A DNA stretch of 48,419 bases from Asparagopsis taxiformis (Eukaryota; Rhodophyta; Florideophyceae; Bonnemaisoniales; Bonnemaisoniaceae). The stretch is from positions 1-48,419 of the forward strand of contig JALQPE010002434.1 in the NCBI GenBank assembly GCA_030407315.1, written 5' to 3'. The notes beneath the pieces were generated by a model, which searched no databases, had not been told where the DNA came from, and saw nothing but the letters and a program-made list of their open reading frames with translations. Position numbers and translations under genes: made by a program. Positions within the stretch are counted from its first letter, which is position 1. Each line of letters opens with the position of its first letter. Shown here in pieces: positions 34,026 through 42,978 of the stretch.

Positions 34026-34683
34026 TTAATGGTGTGACCAGTAAAGATGCATGTACAAACGGATTGCAATGACAGTTGGAAGAACTGCCGGGTCGCTCGA
34101 ATAGGCCTTCCAGGCTTGCAAAAAAGTGAGAACGGCACGCGCATTACGCAACGCCGCACGGTTGAGACAGGCGGGAAGATTGACATGCAAAATGGCCAGC
34201 ATAAACAGGGAGGTCTGCAGAACAACGTGGACATTTTGTGCACAAAAGCGGTGCAAAAGCTGTGTCTCGGCGTGTCGAAACTCGAGCACGACCGCCGACA
34301 TGACGTGAAAAATGTGCACGTGTTCCTCAGAGAAGACGCGACGGAGGTCGAGCCACCTAGAGTCGCGCAGTGACGATCACACATTTGCCATCGCAAAGTG
34401 GCACGCGTGCGCGAAGAAAAAGAGCCCGGAGGTGGTGAAGGGGGAGCGCGAGCGCGAGAAGCGGGATTCAAAAGGCGTCAATGCGCTGTGCGTCATCGGT
34501 GAACATCAACCAATCGGTTTGGAAGCGACGATGCAGCGTGGTAGCGACGAACAGAAGCGCGTGTGGCGTCGCATTGGTGTCAATCAATTGCGTGCGTATG
34601 GACTGTGCGGATTGCCAACTACGCAAGGCGATGAGATAACGATCCGCTTGCGATACTTGTTTGCCACGGTCGAGTGTGGTCAA
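34026..34683 (-). pseudogene. Importin-beta/transportin-like fragment (E2 copy)
   Basis: Counterpart of 6202-6859; same stop between the two frames. Confidence 0.5.
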
Positions 34684-34984
34684 TTGACCACACTAGCATT
34701 AATGCTACTTGCACATTGGCGAGAGTGAACTGATGATTGGTTGTCATGAATTGTGGTTGGCGGCTTGATCCATGAAATTTTTTGTTGGATATATTGTTGA
34801 AAGCGTGTGTTTTGTGGCGTGAGGCGTTTGGAAAATCTTGCAATCAGCCTTTCTGTGCGCCAGAAAAACCCATTTCCGAACAGCTGTCTCAACACACGTT
34901 CTGCTCGACAATTGGCTGTTTCGCATACTGGCGATGTTCACATTGTCAGCATCTCTCACACATGTACAAGTCGCAGGATTCAAC

Positions 34985-35062
34985 ATGGAGACGGCACCAG
35001 AGGAGATAACAGCTGTTTACGCTTTGGTTCACTCGGCGCATCGCGACTATGATCGCAAATAG
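34985..35062 (+). pseudogene. Importin-like N-terminal exon, inverted (E2 copy)
   Basis: ATG at 34985, stop at 35060-35062; counterpart of 5823-5900. The opposite orientation to 34026-34683 is preserved, so the inversion predates the E1/E2 duplication. Confidence 0.4.
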
Positions 35063-35545
35063 CTCTCGAATTGAGAAAGTAATCAACTATGGAACACTCT
35101 TCCGTATCTGTTTCAGTTCCTTCACGGAAGCCTCAGTGATTAGCTCGAAAAGCTCTTTCTGCACCAATTTTGTGCATCGCTGCTCCCATTCGTGAACTCC
35201 TATTTATTCCCAACTTCCGTTCGGAAATTGAGGAATATGACGTCACATTCCTCAGCGATTGCAGGCCCTTCAGCACGATTCTAATTGTCATCGCACTAAA
35301 ATCGATAGTGTCATCTCCTATCCCAACTGACATAAACATGATTCTATTCTCTATTGGCAGAATAGGCTTCACTGAGACTAGAAACCTCAATCCCATTCTA
35401 GGTCGGTCGATCTGCTATCCTCTTTCATTTATCCTCCCTCGTACTAACTTCGCTACCTACAAATATCTGTAAAGCTCGACCACAATTACTATCTTCGTAT
35501 ACCACACACCATTACACCATTCCAATATTTACCTTCACACCAACA
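35063..35545. other. Right-end non-repetitive segment of E2
   Basis: Counterpart of 5341-5822, including the TGACGTCA at 35238-35245. No gene supported. Confidence 0.4.
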
Positions 35546-35950
35546 CTATGCTCCATATTTCCTCTCAAGTCCACTCCACGAGACAGTGTTGTGAACCAAT
35601 ACACGGTACTACCCGCAGACAATACAATTTGCTATCTACACTACTGTCTACAGATTTACCCAGACAGTGCAGTAATACAATACAATGCACTGCCTCAGAC
35701 AGTAAAATGTACTGTCTGCACATACTGTCTGGCGGCAACACTTCCGGACAGTAAAATTTACTGTTCTGGACAGTAAATTTTACTGTTTTTGGTACTGCCC
35801 AGATTTCGTGCCAGTTTATTGCTGCAGCAGTATTCTGAAATTTCCAGACAGTAAATTTTACTGTCTCCGCGCACTGTCTTGGCCAGACAGTAATTTTTAC
35901 TGTCTCAGACAGTAAATTTACTGTCTTTTTTCATTCCCAACACCGTAGTG
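35546..35950. repeat. Right-end subterminal repeats of E2
   Basis: ACAGTAAA/TTTACTGT inverted pairs up to the terminus at 35950; counterpart of 4935-5340. Confidence 0.7.
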
Positions 35951-38790
35951 TTGATGAAGCCTCACAGCACGCATAGGAAAAATGCAACACTAGGTTCGAT
36001 CTATCTCCCGTTTGTCCCATATGTTGACCAACTCCAGCAAGTACCACAGCTGGCTCATGTAAATATGACGGAGCTAGAGCACAGCTCTGATCTAACAATA
36101 CTCCACTGTGTGATAATGAAAGAGTAGAGAGCTTCCGGCATTTTCATCAGTGGAATTGGCCATAGGTGAGACAGGTGTTGCAGCACTTCCTCCAGGTGAT
36201 TCTGCAACAATATCTGGTGTCATTGGTGACATCAAATCATCTGGCATCAGAGCAACACGCGGTAATAGCCCCGCCACCTCCCATCAAGATTCGGTGTGCG
36301 CACACGTTTCGACCTAATGGAAGAAAACAATGCAAAAGAAAATCTTTCATCAATTGGGGGCGTAAAGGACGGTGCAACAATCCATCGATCTCTGCACATC
36401 CACTTAATTGCCTGCTTACGCCTTCTCGCGGAATGATCCTAATAGTGATTGAAGCAGCGCTTTTGGACGCTGGTGATGCTCGCCATGAAGCCGATGGAAG
36501 TCCATTTGCTGAAGATGATGAACTAATCATAGACGGAGCAGTCCCAGGAACAGCACCAACCAACGGAGCGATCGCTTTCAACAAAGCAACGTTTGCTGCT
36601 GTTTGATTTTTGGCGAACGGAGAAATAATATATGTCACGATATAGGTAGCGGACGCTGAAGGATTCTTCCGTTGGTGGCGAGTGATTGCAGCTAGTTTCG
36701 TACACAAACCAGTCACTGCAAGATGGTATTGTTCAGCCATGGCTTTGTCGTACTCTGAGAGGTTGTTACGATTTGCATTGGCTGATGATCCTCCTTCGGA
36801 CCCCTGAGATACAGAATTGGATATGAGTGTAACTGCATCGAAAGGCATTGGAACATGTCGTCCAAAACAACATTCCTCGTACGCGGCGGAGACATCACGA
36901 AGGAACAATCTAACATCATTTTCCATGTCCTTGGGTGCAACTGCAACATACTCGACGTTCTTTCGATCGCTGTAGGGCTCAAGTCCGGCTTTTTCCCACA
37001 ACGGAAGCACACCACTAGATGTTTCCATCCATTCGTTTTTGTAACCAACGCATATCCGAGGAGGAGTCAACGGGAACACTTCTGCGTTTGAACCTAGGAT
37101 ATCACAAACTCCCAACGGTCCCTGGATTTTGAGTGATAGACCATCTGCATCATGCTCTCTCAGTGATGCAGAACAGTTTCCAAGAACATGACTTGTTTCT
37201 AGAACACGTGGCAATCCTAATAAGACGCGTCGCATAGTAGCGGAAGAGACTCGCTCGCCTCTCGTTCCAATTACTGATGGACATCCGCTCGATGAAGTCT
37301 TACCCTCGTTCAATGAATTTGAACCTCGACTTCCTTGAATAATTCTAGTTCATGAACCGAGAAAACTTACATCTCGAACAGAGAAAGTAAAGCAAGGACC
37401 TCTCGTTCACGCTTGGAAGTAGTACGGGCTCCAGCACCAATTCCCTGTGACGGTGAGTGCGCAGTCTTTGAAGCTGTCACAGGTCCATGGAATCCTTGCC
37501 TTCCCACAACAGGTTGTCCTTGCATGAAGCCCTTCATATCATCATCCCTAGCGGTCATAGTAGACGTATTTCCGTGTCCAGTATACGAGGAACTTCCGTC
37601 TGATAGCAACCTGGCTGTAGAGTGCTGAATTGCTCGACTTTTTGCAAGCATCAAGCAATTGCTTAAGCACTCTTACAGTCAACAGCGACAGACTGCACCA
37701 GCATATCTTTGGAGTGATCCTTAGCGTTAGATTCTTGGGAGCGCATTGATTCCCTACAATCAATTTCAGATACTGGAGGTCTTCCCGCTTCCGATTTCTT
37801 GCCAAGGGCATCTTTAAGTAGAGAGTCAAAACGTCAAAATCTACTTCCATTTTGACGACTCGCGACTGCTTGCTAACATCACCCTCAGACTGCACAGCAT
37901 CAGAGTCTTGGCCGCGTCCACGAATTTCTGAAAGTGCAGCTCGAGTTGATCTTGCAGCATCTTCACTAGAAGTAATGGGATTTTCTACTCCCATGAGGCG
38001 GTCATCCACACCTCCACCAAAAAATTTTGTTACATCATCCTCAAACGCAGAGAAGTCATTCATATCCATTGACGGTCCGGCGTCGAAACCTGTCGGGCGG
38101 GATTGCTACCGTCGCCTTCCAAGTTGAAAGCATCAATGCCATTTGCACTTTGTGTTGTTTTAGGAACTGGTTCAGTCTTCAGCATGTGATTGTGGGACTT
38201 TGATAGTATCTGTGGAGGTAGCTCGTGCTGCTTGTCGCCCCCTGATTGATCTCTTGCGCTTGGAGTTCTTACTCAAGTACTTGAACCATTCTATGCCTCC
38301 TCTTGATTTAATGTATTGGTTGAAGCTCTTGTGGATGTAGGTTGCTTCGCGTCTGTAGTCTCCAATGTTGGCAGCAGAACTAGGTGAACCAGAGGATAGT
38401 ACAGCGTCAGTCCAGGGTCAGTAACACCTTTTTTCCCTTCTGCCACGATTGCAGCATTGAGAGAATAGGCTGTTGGAGATTTAGACAATGTACTCTGCTC
38501 CGTCATTGAAGGGTACTGCTGCTGTTTGAGCGTCAATGTCTTTGGTATCTAAATTGCACATCCACAATACAACTGCGATACTACCCAGCATACCTTTTTC
38601 AGCGGAATCGTTGAAGATATATGTATCGTACAACTGATAGAGGACATCATCATGGCCGGAATATTCTTGAATCATGTCTGTTTCTAAGCGTCTGTGAAGT
38701 GCAACGCGGCGGTCATGTTCATCTGTGAAGCTTACAGTGTGAAGCGGGGCGGGTGCCAACGTGTATTGAGGAGTGGTAAGTGACTGCTGC
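35951..38790 (-). pseudogene. MED13: MED13-like Mediator kinase-module subunit, disrupted by E2
   Basis: MED13 links the CDK8 kinase module to core Mediator in the nucleus. The clearest block is in the frame 36237-37313: TPPRICVGYKNEW, WEKAGLEPYSDRKNVEYV and FLRDVSAAYEECCFGRHVPM match the conserved Mid/C-terminal region of MED13 (VGY-x-x-x-W...WEK...LEPYS). Upstream pieces in other frames include YQLYDTYIFNDSAEKG (38600s), VTDPGLTLYYPLVHL (38400s) and MNDFSAFEDDVTKFFGG (38000s), compatible with earlier parts. The frame near the E2 junction reads PAVVLAGVGQHMGQ and LHFSYACCEASS. A 37-nt GT-AG intron is likely at 37334-37370; other frame changes may be small introns or decay. The start is not resolved and the N-terminal region is shorter than usual. 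Confidence 0.75.
37334..37370 (-). other. Candidate 37-nt intron in MED13
   Basis: On the minus strand it begins GTAAGTTTTC and ends TATTCAAG, between the frame ending LLSLFE and the frame that contains SLNEGKTSSSGC. The phase does not match exactly without one further indel, so this is a candidate only. Confidence 0.45.
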
Positions 38791-39205
38791 TGGCCCCGGT
38801 TTCCACTGATATTTGAGTCTGACGTGCATTAGTAATACCCTTTTCCAAATAGAATGGAGTTTGTATAGAGCGTTTAACGGCATTTTAAATTGCAGTTCAT
38901 GATCGGTAGCGTTGCTTAGAATCTCCCCTTGTAGCTGGTGTGCATAGAGCTGTCACAGCTAACCACAGTGGTTAATTCGATCGCGATGTTCATATTGCAC
39001 ACAGCGGTGCGTCGTCAAGTCATCACCATGATCCTCGTCCACGTCTTGCTTCATCGTTGCCTCAGGGTTACCGCGTATGAAATGCAGCGAACAATGAAAG
39101 CGCGCATACTGCGCAATCAACACCGGTTGAAATTGCGCCTGTAACCGACAATAAAAACATAACAGACGCGGCGGTAATCTCGTGCGCATTGATAGAGGAT
39201 GCCGG
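38791..39205. other. Region between MED13 and SLY1 fragments
   Basis: No gene recognised. A palindrome AACCACAGTGGTTA lies at about 38961-38974. The minus-strand frames here are extensions of neighbouring frames without recognisable domains. Confidence 0.35.
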
Positions 39206-39570
39206 AATAGTCTGAAGGTATTTATAAGCTCGCATGTCTGTGCAGCCACAACTTTGCAGCGCTGAAGTACGTGAAGACAATTCATCTGATATGTCGACGC
39301 ACAAATAGTGTATGAGAAACAGACAAAGCTTGTCTGATGGAGAACCCCTGACATCACGAATTAACGCTAGAATGCGTTCCAAATCGAAATTTCCTGGACG
39401 AGCAAGCACCTCCTCCTCCACCTGAAAGTGACCATCCAATCCACGATCGTTAATCTGATCGAGCAGAGCGGTCGCAATGTTATTGTGTAGATCAATTGTG
39501 CGCTTCTTTTTCGTCAGTTCCTGATTGCCCAGAACGCATCGCCCTTGTCCAAATCGAACGTTCTCTTTCA
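39206..39570 (-). pseudogene. SCFD1: SLY1/SCFD1 (Sec1/Munc18 family) fragment with internal gap
   Basis: SLY1 is the Sec1/Munc18 protein that controls SNARE assembly in ER-Golgi traffic. The minus strand reads KRTFDLDKGDAFWA (39569-39528), the conserved D-L-D-x-x-D-x-F-W of the family. A frame change leads directly into ELTKKKRTIDLHNNIATALL and DKLCLFLIHYL, the next conserved helices. In complete SLY1 proteins several dozen residues separate these two motifs; here they are adjacent, so the piece has an internal deletion. Parts before and after are absent. It is probably a gene fragment or pseudogene rather than a working exon. Confidence 0.65.
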
Positions 39571-40023
39571 TGTTGATGTTCGTCCCAAAAAAAGGAAAGA
39601 ACAATTGTTCCGGTCGTCTAAAAATTGAAAACAACGCCCAACCTGATGACAGTAACCTGAACCGCCCTCGCGACGAAAGCGGGAAGGGAGATGCACAGAT
39701 CCAGGTAGTACAAAATGTCCTGGAGGAGATGGCAACCATGTCTTCATCACACACATGGTGCTGGACACAGAGGATTTGGGAGACGGAAGGGAGAGGGAAC
39801 GATTTGAAGGCCTTGGAGGGTCATGGATGCACGGCTTACAGAACATACTATCTGGCAGTGAAATGGCCGGCGTGCTTCCAGTAGAAAGCCGCCGGCCGCG
39901 GGTACAAATTTTATCAGATGTCACAATTCAAAATTATGACTCAAAATTTTGTACCGACCAGTTGTGCTTCAAATTGAAGCACATCGCTCCGTGAAATGTT
40001 GTACCTCACACGCCGTACCTCCC
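39571..40023. other. Unassigned segment
   Basis: No gene recognised. A short inverted pair GGTACAAATTTT (39900-39911) and CAAAATTTTGTACC (39943-39956) flanks about 30 bases and could be a decayed small element. Confidence 0.35.
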
Positions 40024-40540
40024 GCGAATAAGTGGCTGTCTTTGTGTTGCACTCTTCGAGCGTCATGTGCACAATCATTGTGCACATGTGTGCACCTGAG
40101 ACGCTATGTGTGTATCTGAGACGCCATGGCGTGGATGTCCACTAACAAGTGGCTGTGTGTTTGTTGCATTCTTTGAGCGTAATTTGCACTATGATTGTGC
40201 ACATGTGTGTACCTGAGACGCCATGGCGTGGATGTCCACTAACAAGTGGCTGTGTGTTTGTTGCATTCTTTGAGCGTAATTTGCACTATGATTGTGCACA
40301 TGTGTGTACCTGAGACGCCATGGCGTGGATGTCCGCCAATAAGTGGCTGTGTTTTTGTTGTATTTGAGCGTAATGTGCACAATGATTGTGCATGATTTTG
40401 CACATGTGTGTACCTGAGACGCCATGGCGTGGATGTCCCGCCAGTAAGTGGCTGTGTTTTTGTTGCATTATTTGAGCGTAATGTGCAAAACGATTGTGCA
40501 CATGTGTATACCTGAGATGCCATGGCGTGGATGTCTCTTC
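40024..40540. repeat. Tandem repeat of 97-104 bp, about five copies
   Basis: The landmark CCATGG inside ACGCCATGGCGT recurs at 40124, 40221, 40318, 40422 and 40520, giving periods of 97, 97, 104 and 98. Each unit also has a GTGCACAATNATTGTGCAC-like palindrome. The predicted small proteins here (MASQVHTCA...) are translated repeats. Confidence 0.85.
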
Positions 40541-40541
40541 C

Positions 40542-40643
40542 GGCGCCTCCGTGAGCTCACGAAAGACAGGCTGACAATGAGTGTTGCAAAGTAACTTTGC
40601 AAAACTTTGGAAAACTCTTTTACGGTGAGACTAACGGAGGCGC
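40542..40643. repeat. Short inverted repeat at the 3' end of the minus-strand gene
   Basis: GCGCCTCCGT at 40543-40552 and ACGGAGGCGC at 40634-40643 are perfect complements 81 bases apart; the second overlaps the stop codon region of the gene at 40631. It may be a 3' hairpin or one edge of the mobile unit to the right; neither is proven. Confidence 0.4.
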
Positions 40644-41653
40644 TGGGAATGTAGTTTCAAGTCCTGAAAAATACTTTTTGGTAAGCGCATTTCGGGGAGA
40701 GAGGGGAATGTGGCAATCACCGAGCTGGGATCGACGAAGTCACACCAGGGAGTAGGTGTATTCAATACAAAGCAAGGCTTGTAGCGGCTTTCGAATGCAT
40801 CTCCTTCCTTCTGAAACCAGTGTATGCGCAGCTTTGTGACGCCCGCCCCTCTCTTCCTTACGCTCTGTACCTTTCCGACCCAGAATGGCTCTTCAGGAGT
40901 ACACTCATTACCACGGATGACCACAAACCCATTTTTTTCGGGTAACGGGAGAGAGGGGCGCATGGTGGTGTCCGTGGAGTTGTCTTGGTCCTCGTCGTGC
41001 GCGCGCGCATCCATTTTCTGATGTCCTTGATCTGCCATTTCCTGATTTACACCTGAAGCCACGTCCCAACGTCCAATTCCGTCACTTTTTGTACCGCTTG
41101 TCCCCCTCCCATCTGCACCGCTTTGCCCGGTTTCCTGCAATTCCGCGAGTCCGCCAGTATCCGTTCCATCTAAATTTTCCACTCTGTGAGCTCCTCGGCG
41201 CGTAGAATCACCGTCCAAAATCTTCACGATTCCCTTGACCACCAGCATCTGATAAGCCCGCTTTAGAATTTTTTTGTTAGACCACTGCATCTCCCTGGAG
41301 AACCCGAATGACTTGGTTAGAAACTCATAGCACACGACCCTTCCATTATACGTATACATCTCGGAGACACAGTCATAGAGCGAACGCAAATACTTGTTGC
41401 GAACAGCAGTAGTGCTCACTGACATTGCTTTCGTATCTTCGGACAGCTTGTCCCCATCGACAACAGCAAAACATGCCCGATTATCACAGCATTTAAAGGA
41501 ACCCAGTTTTCCAGCCGCATTCAACTCAGCGATCTTCGCTGCTCTAGCGCTGTAGCGCTGAGTACGAGACGAGGCTGGCCGGGATGGTGACGGAGACGGT
41601 GGTTGGTGGTGCGTTGCATGCTGTAAATTGCGCTTCTTGAAGGGCGCGTCCAT
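40631..41653 (-). CDS. Accessory protein related to the DUF7869 transposase N-terminus, with BAH/Tudor-like C-terminus
   Basis: A complete 340-residue frame from the ATG at 41653, chosen because the TATA box at 41707-41714 lies 54 bp upstream. Residues 1-35 are Ser/Pro/Arg-rich. Residues 51-130 (FKCCDNRACF, then RNKYLRSLYD and GRVVCYEFLTKSFGFSR) match the N-terminal domain of the transposase-like gene at 46204 (CCEKRCFW, RRKYLLSML, GRPVCYRFLEYSFKFSR). The middle is Gly/Asp/Gln-rich and probably disordered. Residues from about 250 (GFVVIRG, PFWVGKVQSVRK, LRIHWFQKE, SRYKPCF) resemble BAH- or Tudor-like domains. It lacks the transposase catalytic motifs, so it may be an internally deleted relative or a regulatory/chromatin-binding partner. 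It is one of the few intact frames in the window. Confidence 0.6.
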   Translation of the reverse strand: MDAPFKKRNLQHATHHQPPSPSPSRPASSRTQRYSARAAKIAELNAAGKLGSFKCCDNRACFAVVDGDKLSEDTKAMSVSTTAVRNKYLRSLYDCVSEMYTYNGRVVCYEFLTKSFGFSREMQWSNKKILKRAYQMLVVKGIVKILDGDSTRRGAHRVENLDGTDTGGLAELQETGQSGADGRGTSGTKSDGIGRWDVASGVNQEMADQGHQKMDARAHDEDQDNSTDTTMRPSLPLPEKNGFVVIRGNECTPEEPFWVGKVQSVRKRGAGVTKLRIHWFQKEGDAFESRYKPCFVLNTPTPWCDFVDPSSVIATFPSLPEMRLPKSIFQDLKLHSQRLR

Positions 41654-41706
41654 GGTTGATAGGATAGTGAAGTGAAACAGAATCCAAGTATGAACGCAGA
41701 ACACTA

Positions 41707-41714
41707 TATTTATA
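41707..41714 (-). promoter_or_regulatory. TATA box of the minus-strand accessory gene
   Basis: TATAAATA on the minus strand, 54 bp before the ATG at 41653. Upstream, 41740-41930 carries several GAAC/GTTC inverted pairs, including the perfect palindrome GGAACATAATGTTCC at 41894-41908, which may be binding sites. Confidence 0.55.
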
Positions 41715-42066
41715 GACTTCGGAACGAACTTCTGATCAAGTTCGGTTGCCATGTGGCTGCCGACTGTGCAGCGCTTTGCTGATGACTGATCAGTCGAATG
41801 GCATACATTTGAATAGTTCTGACAAAATGTCTTTTCGACACCACATCTGAGCAGTTCCACGACAGGTCGTGAACTGAACAGTTCCAACGAGCTGGAACAT
41901 AATGTTCCAAGTGGTAACACTGTTCTATATCAGGAAAGTCTATATGGGTGTGAGTAGGAAATGCCGCAAACAATGTTGATTATCCTGTTCGGTGAACTGC
42001 ATTCAACCTTTCATCTTCAAAGTGTTCGTGACATCAATAGACAAATTAGGAAGTAATCTATGTAGT

Positions 42067-42312
42067 TCAAGCCTTCAATATGGCTCTGAAGTTCAAGTAG
42101 CCAGTTTCGAAATGAGGTATCGCATCTGGTGGCACAACTTGGATAAGTTGAGTGCCTTCGAATAGACTGTGGACAGATATGATGCTGAACGAACTGATAT
42201 TTTGGTTCGCACCAAAAGTCATGGTGAGGGTAGCGGTAAAGGCAGCAGTTGTTGATAGTTGAAGGTATACTTTGGAACGATCAGAAACAAAAATTTTTCG
42301 AATGCGAACCAT
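42067..42312 (-). CDS. Small ORF, function unknown
   Basis: An 81-codon frame from the ATG at 42312: MVRIRKIFVSDRSKVYLQLS..., with FGANQNISSFSIISVHS and TQLIQVVPPDAIPHFETGYL. The mixed beta-strand-like composition is protein-like, but no family was recognised and no promoter is obvious. A 64-codon frame on the opposite strand (42354-42548) starts close by and also reads plausibly, so at most one may be real. Confidence 0.3.
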   Translation of the reverse strand: MVRIRKIFVSDRSKVYLQLSTTAAFTATLTMTFGANQNISSFSIISVHSLFEGTQLIQVVPPDAIPHFETGYLNFRAILKA

Positions 42313-42548
42313 AGCTATGAATCGTGCACTCACTGAAAGACCTATCCCGCAATATGGATACTACGTACATTGCTTCCACAAGCTGTAACACAGAAAAACC
42401 CTGGAAATGGTACGCAAACGTGTCAAGAAATTATTTGGCATACAGCAACTTGGCTGTGATGATCTTGGACATCAATCAGAACAGGAAAACGTACGAAATC
42501 GGCTCAAGAACCAAAATACGAAATAAAATCCCGTCATATGATTTGTAA

Positions 42549-42978
42549 TTGGATGGAACTGGCCCAACTGCATAACGAAATAGTAATTTCCCATTACTGA
42601 TAACAAATTTAGGGCCGTCCCGGCATAACAACTAGAAACCTATGTGAGCTGCAGCGCCCCCTGCACATCAGATCTAAGAGTGACTTGGCGCCGACGATCG
42701 TAGCACGTGACAAAGACTGATTTGGCCTCATGAGCTTCCATCAGTTATACACTGTGGGTTCTATTGTATGTCAAGGGGTTCTTTTTTCACTTTCGTTCAT
42801 TGCCTGGAGTGACTGGAAAGCTCCCGTCTTCTGCTGCTAGAACATTCTTTCGTTCTGGACCTCTCCGGCCTTTCTTTCTCCGCTCTAAGGGTAGGCTGAA
42901 CTGGATTCGTACCGGATATCAGGACCCCCATTTATTTCCATTTCCTCTTGACATCTGCAGGCATTCTGTACCTAAACA
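42549..42978. other. Upstream region of the ParB-methyltransferase gene
   Basis: No gene recognised. Presumably contains the promoter of the gene starting at 42979; no clear TATA box was seen. C/T-rich runs lie between 42780 and 42960. Confidence 0.4.

Larger units (their letters stand above)
21358..35950 (+). mobile_element. E2: 14.6-kb CACTA-like element inserted in MED13
   Basis: Starts CACTACGGTGTTG at 21358 and ends CAACACCGTAGTG at 35950, flanked by TT on both sides. Order from the left: subterminal repeats and 35-bp array, hairpin, promoter-like segment, dioxygenase-like pseudogene, fold-back repeat field with solo terminus, unassigned segment, captured gene fragments, right-end repeats. 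No transposase is present, so it is non-autonomous and would need one supplied from elsewhere, for example by an intact L1-type element sharing the same ends. It is 205 bp longer than E1 because of repeat copy number. Confidence 0.85.

Noticed and set aside
4935..35950. Giant palindrome as a fold-back read artefact
   Set aside because: The outer flanks differ (transposase on the left, MED13 on the right), the spacer is continuous with MED13 coding, and the arms differ by specific repeat changes. A simple artefact would mirror the flanks too. Junction misassembly on the E1 side is not excluded.
4935..35950. A single 31-kb element with 14-kb terminal inverted repeats
   Set aside because: The flanks GCA and TTG do not match, and the spacer is host MED13 sequence with its own TT duplication around E2 alone.
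35951..36060. Plus-strand frame after E2 (KNATLGSIYLPFVPYVDQL) that could look like the missing C-terminus of the L1 transposase
   Set aside because: The opposite strand of the same bases gives the MED13 segment that continues in frame across the E2 target site, which is much stronger. The plus-strand frame is an antisense shadow.
40189..40523. Small proteins MASQVHTCA... on the minus strand
   Set aside because: They are translations of the 97-104-bp tandem repeat.
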